In this document: piece by piece, positions 33,635 through 42,643 of the stretch
Layout of the letters: each line of letters begins with the position of its first letter
Numbering within the stretch: the first letter of the stretch is position 1
NCBI GenBank assembly: GCA_013360485.1
Contig: JABWBN010000008.1
Span: 1-42,643 of the forward strand
Reading direction: 5' to 3'
From: Burkholderiaceae bacterium
GTDB lineage: Bacteria > Pseudomonadota > Gammaproteobacteria > Burkholderiales > Burkholderiaceae_C
Length of the DNA stretch: 42,643 nucleotides
Made by a program: the position numbers and the translations under genes
The notes under the pieces: model-generated
The model's database searches: none
Seen by the model: the letters and a program-made list of their open reading frames with translations, nothing else
What the model was told of the DNA's origin: nothing

Positions 33635-33638
<4 letters not shown>
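33282..33638 (+). CDS. clpS: ClpS adaptor
   Basis: A 118-residue adaptor with a Pro-rich disordered N-terminus (~35 residues) and the folded core [20 protein letters not shown], where the [10 protein letters not shown] residues bind N-degrons. The core then runs through [20 protein letters not shown] to [10 protein letters not shown]. It delivers N-end-rule substrates to ClpAP. Its stop overlaps the clpA start (ATGA), a fixed arrangement in proteobacteria. Confidence 0.97.
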
Positions 33639-35935
<2,297 letters not shown>

Positions 35936-35964
35936 GTTCGCGTGTTCAGCCCGTCGCGCGGGTG

Positions 35965-36744
35965 TCAGCCTGCCGCGGCGGGGTCCTGCCTGAAGTAGCC
36001 TGCGAACATGGCGTAGAGCTGCGGGTGAGCCGAGCGCATGGCGGCGGCCGACACGAAGAACGCCTCGACGGCAACGGCGAAGAACTCGTCGATGCCCTCG
36101 GCACCGTAGGGGTCGAGCAGCGTATCCGCGCCGCGGTCGACCGCATCGCAGAACCGCTCGAACTCGCCATCGATGCACGCCGACCAGGCCTCATGAGCGA
36201 CGGAGTCGGCCAGCGGCGGCACGCCATCGGCCTGGCCGTCGTTCATGTCCAGCACATGTGCAAACTCGTGGATCACCACGTTATAGGCCCACTCGGCACT
36301 TTGGCCTGCGTGGTCCACGTCGGGCCAGGACAGCATCACCGGGCCACCTTCCATCGCCTCGCCCGACAGCACTTCGGCGTAGGTATGCACCACGCCGTCG
36401 TCATCGATCACCTCGCGCCGTGCCACGGCCTCGTCGGGGTGAACCACGATGCCCACAAACCCGTTGTAGGGCTCGAGTCCGAAGCGCAAAACCGGAAGGC
36501 ACGCCTGGGCCGCAATGCATACGGCCATCGCGTCGTCGACTTCCAGCCCGTGAACACCGGTGAACTCCTTTTGGTCCAGGAACAGGCTGCACAGCCGGCG
36601 CAACTCGGCCAGGTCATCCGCGGAGCGGCATGCCAGAAATGGCAGGCGCGCCAGCGTCAGCGCCCACAGTGCGTCGGGAATCGCACGACGTTGCACCGCG
36701 CGTGCCTCGCGGCGCTGCCGCCACGCGCGCAGCCACGTGTTCAT
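35965..36744 (-). CDS. mtfA: MtfA-like zinc peptidase (M90)
   Basis: A 259-residue cytosolic protein from ATG 36744, overlapping the lpxH stop (ATGA). The zinc motif HEFAH is at 159-163 (VVIHEFAHVLDMNDG), and a downstream Glu in the VDRGADTLLDPYGAEGIDEF region is the likely third ligand. The N-terminus (RRAIPDALWALTLARLPFLA) is typical of the family. MtfA binds the repressor Mlc and has aminopeptidase activity in E. coli; whether that partner exists here is unknown. It is the last gene of the ppi-lpxH operon. Confidence 0.88.
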   Translation of the reverse strand: MNTWLRAWRQRREARAVQRRAIPDALWALTLARLPFLACRSADDLAELRRLCSLFLDQKEFTGVHGLEVDDAMAVCIAAQACLPVLRFGLEPYNGFVGIVVHPDEAVARREVIDDDGVVHTYAEVLSGEAMEGGPVMLSWPDVDHAGQSAEWAYNVVIHEFAHVLDMNDGQADGVPPLADSVAHEAWSACIDGEFERFCDAVDRGADTLLDPYGAEGIDEFFAVAVEAFFVSAAAMRSAHPQLYAMFAGYFRQDPAAAG

Positions 36745-37538
36745 GCCAACGGCACGTCCACGACCTGGCAGCCGGCTGCGGTGATCCGCAGCAGGCTCGC
36801 GCGAGCGGGGGCGTGGTCGCAGTCCCAATCGCCGAGGACCAGGCGTTGCATTCCGTCGCCCAGGTCATGCAGGGCAGGGCGGTGCGTATGACCGTGAATC
36901 AGTGTGGTCGCACCGCACGCCGCGAGCAACGTGCGCGCGGCATCGCGGTCCACGTCGAACCATGTCGCTTGCGCATCAGCCGCCCGGCGCGCCTGGTGGG
37001 CCATGCTGGCGTCGCGCATGGCCCGCGCGCGTGACCAGCGCTCGGGCAAGGGCAGCGCAAGGAACTGCTGCTGCCAGGCGGCCGATCGCACCTGACGACG
37101 AAAGGCCTGGTACTCGACGTCGTCGAGGCACAGCGCATCGCCGTGGCTGAGCGCGTAGCGGTGCCCATGGGCCACCAGCACGGTCGGGTCGGCCAGGCGG
37201 CACACGCCACACTCGGCCAAGAGCGCATCGCCAGCCAGGAAATCGCGATTGCCGGCCATGAACCCCAGCACCCGCGACGCGGCCGCCTCGCGCAGGACGC
37301 GCGCGCACCGTTGCTCGAAGACTCCATCGCGGGCATCGTCGCCCACCCAAACCTCGAACAGGTCGCCCAGGATGAGCACCGCCTGTGCGGGCGTGCTGCG
37401 CATGTGCCTGGCCCATGCATCGAACGTGGCGGGCGCGTCTTCGTGCAGATGCACGTCAGACAACACGTCGATACACGTCCAGGCCGCTTCGGCTTGAAGG
37501 ACGGGCGGCGGCTCGGCCCCGCACAGGCCGGGCATCAT
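36741..37538 (-). CDS. lpxH: UDP-2,3-diacylglucosamine pyrophosphatase
   Basis: A 265-residue Mn-dependent phosphoesterase of lipid A synthesis, cleaving UDP-2,3-diacylglucosamine to lipid X. Metal motifs: LSDVHLHED, GDLFEVWVGDD, GNRDFLAG, HGHRYALSHGD and IHGHTHRPALHDL. It starts at ATG 37538 (a second ATG follows directly), with GAGGA upstream. It is ~20 residues longer at the N-terminus than the E. coli enzyme. It sits 13 bp after ppiB and overlaps mtfA. Confidence 0.95.
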   Translation of the reverse strand: MMPGLCGAEPPPVLQAEAAWTCIDVLSDVHLHEDAPATFDAWARHMRSTPAQAVLILGDLFEVWVGDDARDGVFEQRCARVLREAAASRVLGFMAGNRDFLAGDALLAECGVCRLADPTVLVAHGHRYALSHGDALCLDDVEYQAFRRQVRSAAWQQQFLALPLPERWSRARAMRDASMAHQARRAADAQATWFDVDRDAARTLLAACGATTLIHGHTHRPALHDLGDGMQRLVLGDWDCDHAPARASLLRITAAGCQVVDVPLA

Positions 37539-37551
37539 CGGCTGGCGTTCC

Positions 37552-38055
37552 TCAGGCCAGTTCTACCGCCTTGACGATGAGCACGTCTTCCTGAGGCACG
37601 TCGTCGTGGAAGCCCTTGCGGCCGGTGCCGACCTTCTCGATGGCATCGACGACTTCGGTGCCGGATGTGACACGACCGAAAACGGCATAGCCCCAGCCCT
37701 GGGGCGACTCGGACTTGAAGTTGAGGAAGTCGTTGTCGACCGTGTTGATGAAGAACTGCGCCGTGGCGGAATGCGGGGCGTTGGTGCGGGCCATGGCCAG
37801 CGTGTACTTCATGTTCTTGAGCCCGTTGCCCGCCTCGTTGGCAATCGGTTCGCGCGTGGGCTTTTGCTGCATGCCCGGGGCGAAGCCGCCGCCCTGGATC
37901 ATGAAGCCCTTGATCACGCGGTGGAACACCGTGCCGTCATAGTGTCCGCTGCGCACATAGGCCAGGAAGTTGTCGACGCTGGCAGGAGCCTTGGCGTCGT
38001 CGAGCTCGATGCGGATCGTGCCCAGGCTGGTGGTCATCTCGACGGACTTGGTCAT
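37552..38055 (-). CDS. ppiB: Cytosolic cyclophilin peptidyl-prolyl isomerase
   Basis: A 167-residue cyclophilin without a signal peptide. It has the conserved core [20 protein letters not shown] and GGG, with [16 protein letters not shown] and [11 protein letters not shown]. It catalyses cis-trans isomerisation of Xaa-Pro bonds in the cytoplasm. Its ATG lies one base after the stop of the periplasmic homologue, so the two are a translationally linked cytoplasm/periplasm pair. Confidence 0.94.
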   Translation of the reverse strand: MTKSVEMTTSLGTIRIELDDAKAPASVDNFLAYVRSGHYDGTVFHRVIKGFMIQGGGFAPGMQQKPTREPIANEAGNGLKNMKYTLAMARTNAPHSATAQFFINTVDNDFLNFKSESPQGWGYAVFGRVTSGTEVVDAIEKVGTGRKGFHDDVPQEDVLIVKAVELA

Positions 38056-38056
38056 C

Positions 38057-38626
38057 TCACTTCTCCAGGGTGGCTTTCTTGATCACGACGGGTTGCACGG
38101 GCACGTCGCCCATGCCGTCCTTGGGGCCGGTCGCGACGGCCTTGATGCGGTCGACGACTTCCATGCCTTCGACGACCTTGCCGAACACCGCGTAGCCGTG
38201 GCCGTCGCGTGAATTGGGCTGGTCGAGGAATGCGTTGTCCTTGACGTTGATGTAGAACTGCGCACGTGCTGAGTCGGGCACCATGGTTCGGGCCATTGCC
38301 AGGCTGCCCCGTGCATTGGCCAGGCCGTTGCGGCTTTCCAGGGGGATGGCCGGGCGGGATGTGGCGCGTTCCTTCATGTCCGGCGTGTAGCCGCCCCCTT
38401 GAATCATGAAGTTGTCGATCACGCGGTGGAAGATGGTGCCGTCGTAGTGGCCGGCCTTGACGTACTGCGTGAAGTTCTCGACCGTCTTGGGTGCCTTTTC
38501 GGGGTCGAGCTGCAGCACGATGTCGCCCATGCTGGTGGCCAGGCGTACCTTTTGCGCCAGCGCTGGGCCGGCAGCCACAGCACCCAGCGCCATGCAAAGT
38601 GCCAAACGGGCGGCGGTTCGAATCAT
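38057..38626 (-). CDS. ppiA: Periplasmic cyclophilin peptidyl-prolyl isomerase
   Basis: A 189-residue cyclophilin with a signal peptide ([20 protein letters not shown], cleavage at ALA) and the same core: [20 protein letters not shown], then [17 protein letters not shown] and [11 protein letters not shown]. It folds exported proteins in the periplasm. It lies 35 bp after the TPR lipid-envelope-type gene and directly before ppiB. The C-terminal stretch [15 protein letters not shown] is normal. Confidence 0.92.
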   Translation of the reverse strand: MIRTAARLALCMALGAVAAGPALAQKVRLATSMGDIVLQLDPEKAPKTVENFTQYVKAGHYDGTIFHRVIDNFMIQGGGYTPDMKERATSRPAIPLESRNGLANARGSLAMARTMVPDSARAQFYINVKDNAFLDQPNSRDGHGYAVFGKVVEGMEVVDRIKAVATGPKDGMGDVPVQPVVIKKATLEK

Positions 38627-38661
38627 CTCGGTCTCCGTGGGGTTCGATTGAGGGCGAAGAA

Positions 38662-39180
38662 TCAACGCCCGATCACTTCACGAGTCTGGCGAAGTTTGCG
38701 ACTCAGTTTGTCTGCTGCACCCGCAGCGGCTCCGGCCTGAGCATAGGCGCGTTCGGCCAGTCGGACATGAACGTCGCCCAGGTTCTCGAGAGCCGTGAGG
38801 TACCCCGGATCGATCCGCAGCGCTCGCTCGAGCAAATCGCGGGCGCGGTCGATGTCGCCGCGCGCGGCGTGCAGCACGGCAAGGTTGTTGTAGGGCTCGG
38901 GCAGGTCGGGATGGTCTTGCGTGAGTTGCTCGAGCACGGCCACGGCCTCGGTGGTGCGGCCCGATTCGGCCAGCAGCAAGGCGCGCAGAAAGCGCAACCG
39001 CGGCTGGTCTGGCGTTCGTGCGATGGCGACCTCCAGGCGTTGCATGGCCTGGTCCGGCTCGCCGGCACGGAACTGGCGCTCGATCTCGCGTGCCAGGTCG
39101 CCCTGGGCGGCAGGCGCCGTGCTCAGGCAAGCCAGGCAGAAGATGGCCAGCGCGATCCGGCGTAACGGTGGGCGGGACAT
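38662..39180 (-). CDS. Secreted TPR protein
   Basis: A 172-residue protein with a signal peptide (MSRPPLRRIALAIFCLACLS, APA) and about three tetratricopeptide repeats: FLRALLLAESGRTTEAVAVL, LPEPYNNLAVLHAARGDIDR and LLERALRIDPGYLTALENLG. It is the first gene of the operon with ppiA, ppiB, lpxH and mtfA, and is divergent from cysS, as in many Burkholderiales. It probably scaffolds envelope proteins; its partner is unknown. An in-frame GTG lies two codons upstream (39186), but ATG 39180 is preferred. Confidence 0.85.
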   Translation of the reverse strand: MSRPPLRRIALAIFCLACLSTAPAAQGDLAREIERQFRAGEPDQAMQRLEVAIARTPDQPRLRFLRALLLAESGRTTEAVAVLEQLTQDHPDLPEPYNNLAVLHAARGDIDRARDLLERALRIDPGYLTALENLGDVHVRLAERAYAQAGAAAGAADKLSRKLRQTREVIGR

Positions 39181-39234
39181 GCGCACGTGTGGAACAGGGG
39201 GGAAATGCGAGGGGGCGCCAGATGGACGCGCCGC

Positions 39235-39240
39235 TATACT
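39235..39240 (+). promoter_or_regulatory. Candidate -10 element for cysS
   Basis: TATACT (39235-39240) is a near-consensus -10 on the cysS strand, 160 bp before its ATG. No good -35 partner was found at the usual distance, so this is tentative. Confidence 0.3.
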
Positions 39241-39400
39241 GGATCCATTGTATCGACCCGCTTGGCCCTCTATCGGCTAGCGGCTCCAGTGCCGCGTTGT
39301 CACCGTTGTGGCAGCAAACTGAATCCCCGCGTTTCGCAGCGCGCCCGCCGGCCACAAAGCCAGCGGTGCCTGTCGCGCTGGCGTGTCGCGCTTCGCATCG

Positions 39401-40786
39401 ATGAGCCTACGCATCCACAACTCCCTCACGCGTCAACTGGAGACGTTTCAGCCCATCGAGGCGGGTCATGTGCGCATGTACGTCTGCGGCATGACCATCT
39501 ACGACCTGTGTCACATGGGGCACGCGCGCATGATGATGGCGTTCGACGTGGTCTACCGTTGGCTGCAGGCCAGTGGCTACCGCGTCACCTATGTTCGCAA
39601 CATCACCGACATCGACGACAAGATCATCCGCCGCGCGGTCGAGCGGGGCATGCCCATCCGTGCGTTGACCGATGAGATGATCGCCGCCATGCGCCAGGAC
39701 ATCGGTGCCATCGGGATTGCAGCGCCCACGCACGAGCCCAGGGCCACCGACTATGTGCCGCAGATGCTGTCGCTCATCGGCACGCTCGAGTCCCGCGGGC
39801 TGGCCTATCGGTCGATCAACGGTGACGTGAATTTCGCGGTGCGCAAGTTCCCTGGGTACGGCAAGCTGTCGGGCAAGTCCCTCGACGAACTGCGTGCGGG
39901 CGAGCGCGTGGCCGTCACCGACGGCAGCAAGGACGACCCGCTGGACTTCGTGCTGTGGAAGGCGGCCAAGACCGACGAACCTGCAGATGCGAAGTTCCCC
40001 GGGCCCTACGGTGCAGGCCGACCGGGCTGGCACATCGAGTGCTCGGCAATGAGTTGCGCGCTCCTGGGCGAGCACTTCGACATCCACGGCGGGGGCATGG
40101 ACCTGCAATTCCCGCATCACGAGAACGAGATCGCTCAAAGCGAGGGCGCCACTGGGCGGCCGTTCGTCAACTACTGGTTGCACAACGGTTTTCTCAACGT
40201 CGACAACGAGAAGATGTCCAAGTCGCTGGGCAACTTCTTCACCATCCGCGACGTGCTGAAGCGCTTCGATGGCGAGACGCTGCGCTTCTTCATGCTGCGC
40301 ACGCACTACCGCAGTCCGTTCAACTTCAGTGACGTGCACCTCGAGGATGCGCGGGTCGCGCTGCGGCGCCTGTATACCGCGCTCGACGCCGTGAACCCGG
40401 GCCCGGCGCAAGCAGCCGCCCCCGACTGGAACCAACCCCAGGCAACTGCGTTTCGCGCCGCGATGGACGACGACTTCAACACCCCGGCTGCACTGGCGGT
40501 GCTGTTCGAGGTGGCCAGCGAGGTCAACCGGTCGCGCTCCTCGGATGCAGCTTCGTTGTTGCGCGCGCTCGGCGGCACGCTCGGCATCCTGCAGCAGGCG
40601 CCGCGTGCGTACCTTCAGGCTGGTGCCGGGCTCGACGAAGCGGGCATACAGGCATTGATAGAGGCGCGCGCCGCGGCGAAGGCTGCGCGCGATTTCGCCG
40701 AGGCCGACCGCATCCGGCGTGAGCTGGCCGATCAGGGCATCGAGCTGAAGGACACGCCCCAGGGCACGACCTGGGTGCGCGCCTGA
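39401..40786 (+). CDS. cysS: Cysteinyl-tRNA synthetase
   Basis: A 461-residue class I enzyme from ATG 39401, charging tRNA-Cys. Zinc and signature motifs: [20 protein letters not shown] (HIGH-like HMGHAR), [33 protein letters not shown], and KMSKSLGN. The C-terminal DALR-like helical domain ends with [16 protein letters not shown] six codons upstream is also open; the ATG fits the usual family start (MSLRIHNSL). It is the first of cysS-alkA-accA-tilS with near-zero gaps. Confidence 0.97.
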   Translation: MSLRIHNSLTRQLETFQPIEAGHVRMYVCGMTIYDLCHMGHARMMMAFDVVYRWLQASGYRVTYVRNITDIDDKIIRRAVERGMPIRALTDEMIAAMRQDIGAIGIAAPTHEPRATDYVPQMLSLIGTLESRGLAYRSINGDVNFAVRKFPGYGKLSGKSLDELRAGERVAVTDGSKDDPLDFVLWKAAKTDEPADAKFPGPYGAGRPGWHIECSAMSCALLGEHFDIHGGGMDLQFPHHENEIAQSEGATGRPFVNYWLHNGFLNVDNEKMSKSLGNFFTIRDVLKRFDGETLRFFMLRTHYRSPFNFSDVHLEDARVALRRLYTALDAVNPGPAQAAAPDWNQPQATAFRAAMDDDFNTPAALAVLFEVASEVNRSRSSDAASLLRALGGTLGILQQAPRAYLQAGAGLDEAGIQALIEARAAAKAARDFAEADRIRRELADQGIELKDTPQGTTWVRA

Positions 40787-40788
40787 CC

Positions 40789-41442
40789 ATGCCGCGTTCA
40801 GCTGCAGCGGGCGTCACGCCCGAGTACTGGGACGACGCTTGCCGTCACTTGTCGCGGCGCGACCGCGTCATGAAGAAGCTCATTCCGAAGTTCGGTGAAG
40901 CCCGCCTGCAAAGCCGTGGCGACGCTTTCACGACCCTTGCGCGGTCGATCGTGGGGCAGCAGATTTCGGTCAAGGCCGCGCAGTCGGTCTGGGACCGGTT
41001 CGCGCAGGCAGTGGGTGGGCCGTCGCACCGGCTCGATCCGGCAGCCGTCTTGGCGCTGGACACGCCCGCCTTGCGCTCCGCCGGCCTGTCGGCTCGCAAG
41101 GCCGAGTACCTGGCCGACCTTGCGCGGCATTTCGACGCGGGAACCGTGCATGTGCGCCAATGGCAGCAGATGGACGACGCGGCCATCATCGACGAGCTGG
41201 TTGCCATTCGAGGCATCGGCCGATGGACGGCGGAGATGTTCCTCATCTTCCACCTCATGCGACCGGATGTGCTGCCGCTCGACGACCTGGGTCTGGTCAA
41301 GGGCATCAGCGTGAACTACTTCAGTGGCGAACCCGTCTCACGCGCCGAGGTGCGAGAGATCGGTGACGCCTGGGCGCCGTTTCGCTCGGTTGCCACATGG
41401 TACATTTGGCGCAGCCTCGACCCGCTGCCGGTGGAGTATTGA
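40789..41442 (+). CDS. alkA: DNA-3-methyladenine glycosylase II type
   Basis: A 217-residue base-excision glycosylase, 2 bp after cysS. The HhH-GPD core is [20 protein letters not shown], then [20 protein letters not shown] with the hairpin, and the catalytic Asp in [11 protein letters not shown] (D165 or D166). It lacks the N-terminal domain of E. coli AlkA, as is common in betaproteobacteria. It removes alkylated purines. The gene name follows the family; the substrate range is not determined. Confidence 0.9.
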   Translation: MPRSAAAGVTPEYWDDACRHLSRRDRVMKKLIPKFGEARLQSRGDAFTTLARSIVGQQISVKAAQSVWDRFAQAVGGPSHRLDPAAVLALDTPALRSAGLSARKAEYLADLARHFDAGTVHVRQWQQMDDAAIIDELVAIRGIGRWTAEMFLIFHLMRPDVLPLDDLGLVKGISVNYFSGEPVSRAEVREIGDAWAPFRSVATWYIWRSLDPLPVEY

Positions 41443-41447
41443 TCCGG

Positions 41448-42419
41448 ATGAGCAAGAAACACTTTCTCGATTTCGAGCAGCCCCTGGCCGAACTCGAAAC
41501 CAAGATCGAAGAACTGCGGTTCGTCCAGAACGAGTCCGCGGTCGACATCTCCGAAGAGATCGACAGGCTCGACAAGAAGAGCCAGCAGCTCGCCAAGGAC
41601 ATCTACGCCAACCTGTCGCCCTGGCAGGTGACGCAGATCGCCCGGCATCCGCAGCGTCCCTACACGCTCGACTACGTCGGCGAGATCTTCACCGACTTCC
41701 AGGAACTGCACGGCGATCGCGCCTTCGCCGACGACGCCTCCATCGTGGGCGGCCTGGCCCGTTTCAACGGGCTGGCCTGCATGGTCCTGGGCCACCAGAA
41801 GGGACGTGACACCAAGGAGCGCGCGATGCGCAACTTCGGCATGTCGCGCCCCGAGGGCTATCGCAAGGCACTGCGCCTGATGAAGCTGGCCGAGAAGTTC
41901 GGACTGCCGGTGTTCACCTTCGTCGATACGCCTGGTGCCTACCCCGGAATTGGAGCGGAAGAACGCGGACAATCCGAGGCCATCGGCCGCAACATCTTCG
42001 AGATGTGCCAGCTCGAGGTGCCGATCATCGCCACCATCATCGGCGAGGGCGGTTCGGGCGGGGCGCTGGCCATCAGCGTGGCCGACCAGGTGCTGATGCT
42101 GCAGTTCTCGGTGTACTCGGTGATCTCGCCCGAAGGTTGTGCATCCATCCTGTGGAAGACCTCCGATCGCGCCAGCGATGCGGCAGAGGCCCTGGGCATC
42201 ACCGCCCACCGCCTGAAGGCATTGGGACTGATCGACAAGGTGGTATCCGAGCCCGTGGGTGGTGCCCATCGCGACACCCGGTACATGGCCTCGCAGCTCA
42301 AGCGGGCGCTGGTCGATGCCCTGCGACAGGTTGCCGACTTGTCGACCAAGGAGTTGCTGCAGCGACGTTACGAGCGCCTGCAGTCGTACGGCCGTTACGC
42401 CGACACCAAGGATCGTTGA
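41448..42419 (+). CDS. accA: Acetyl-CoA carboxylase carboxyltransferase alpha
   Basis: A 323-residue subunit of the fatty-acid-initiating carboxylase. It starts [20 protein letters not shown] at ATG 41448, then [40 protein letters not shown] and [20 protein letters not shown]. The oxyanion Gly pairs are in [20 protein letters not shown] and [14 protein letters not shown]. It is standard length. Its last three bases overlap the TTG start of tilS. Confidence 0.97.
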   Translation: MSKKHFLDFEQPLAELETKIEELRFVQNESAVDISEEIDRLDKKSQQLAKDIYANLSPWQVTQIARHPQRPYTLDYVGEIFTDFQELHGDRAFADDASIVGGLARFNGLACMVLGHQKGRDTKERAMRNFGMSRPEGYRKALRLMKLAEKFGLPVFTFVDTPGAYPGIGAEERGQSEAIGRNIFEMCQLEVPIIATIIGEGGSGGALAISVADQVLMLQFSVYSVISPEGCASILWKTSDRASDAAEALGITAHRLKALGLIDKVVSEPVGGAHRDTRYMASQLKRALVDALRQVADLSTKELLQRRYERLQSYGRYADTKDR

Positions 42420-42643
42420 ACGCTCCAGCCGCGCTGCACCCGTCCGGCCGCACCGTGGCCGTGGCCTTCAGCGGGGGGCGCGATTCGCTGGCGCTGCTGC
42501 ATGCCACCACGCGCGCGGCGGTCCCGTTGGGCGTCCAGGTCGTGGCACTGCATGTCCATCATGGGCTGATGCCCGATGCCGACGCGTGGCTGCAGCGCGC
42601 CCGATCGCTGTGTCGTCGCTGGCAGCGGGCCGGCTGGCCGCTG
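42416..42643 (+). CDS. tilS: tRNA(Ile)-lysidine synthase, 5' part only
   Basis: The first 76 codons, cut by the window end. TTG 42416 overlaps the accA stop (TTGA). The protein begins [20 protein letters not shown], with the ATP-pyrophosphatase P-loop [11 protein letters not shown] and then [19 protein letters not shown]. It modifies the tRNA-Ile wobble C to lysidine. It lies in the expected place after accA. Confidence 0.93.
   Translation, partial: MNAPAALHPSGRTVAVAFSGGRDSLALLHATTRAAVPLGVQVVALHVHHGLMPDADAWLQRARSLCRRWQRAGWPL

Overview
The window reads as chromosomal DNA of a GC-rich betaproteobacterium, most likely Burkholderiales (Rubrivivax/Leptothrix/Ideonella-like). The basis is the betaproteobacterial housekeeping order (TPR protein-ppiA-ppiB-lpxH-mtfA divergent from cysS-alkA-accA-tilS, plus clpS-clpA, csp and ilvD), a PEP-CTERM protein, high GC and dense ATGA-type gene overlaps. 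Family calls come from reading motifs; no database search was run.

1-1500 is accessory DNA: tandem GTCCCG repeats and a terminator hairpin, an intact Phd/RelE-type toxin-antitoxin pair, then debris of a second (PIN/RHH) pair. 1499-6287 holds a TPR regulator divergent from a PEP-CTERM protein, and a DUF3179 protein followed by an ECF sigma factor and a small zinc-finger anti-sigma candidate. 6438-8504 is a 2.07-kb Tn3-family relic. It has 38-bp terminal inverted repeats (37/38 identical), a TnpA N-terminal stump, an intact parDE-like pair with a perfect 17-bp operator palindrome, an IS91-type transposase fragment and a third, partial inverted repeat.

8514-17678 (all minus) is a probable long operon read from 17678 downward: radical SAM ArsS, a PhnD/E/C-like ABC importer, a metallophosphoesterase, a TVP38-flavoprotein disulfide reductase fusion, a YiiX-like cysteine hydrolase and a secreted protein of unknown fold. 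It looks like an uptake and processing pathway for an organo-arsenic, phosphorus or related compound, and its substrate is unknown.

18034-26161 (plus) is an acetate-switch-like locus: DUF4212 and sodium:solute symporter subunits, two small membrane proteins, a symporter-histidine kinase fusion, a lone receiver, and a membrane-bound protein joining a PAS domain and a degenerate histidine kinase to a complete DEDDh exonuclease. A CBS-DUF294 nucleotidyltransferase-like gene converges on it. The kinase/receiver/exonuclease genes overlap by ATGA and are probably one transcript.

27808-42643 is mostly housekeeping: DUF3237, a TPR-GGDEF diguanylate cyclase, DUF427, ilvD, a cold-shock protein, clpS-clpA, the mtfA/lpxH/ppi/TPR operon on minus, and cysS-alkA-accA-tilS on plus, with tilS cut by the window end. 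No rRNA, tRNA or CRISPR array was recognised.
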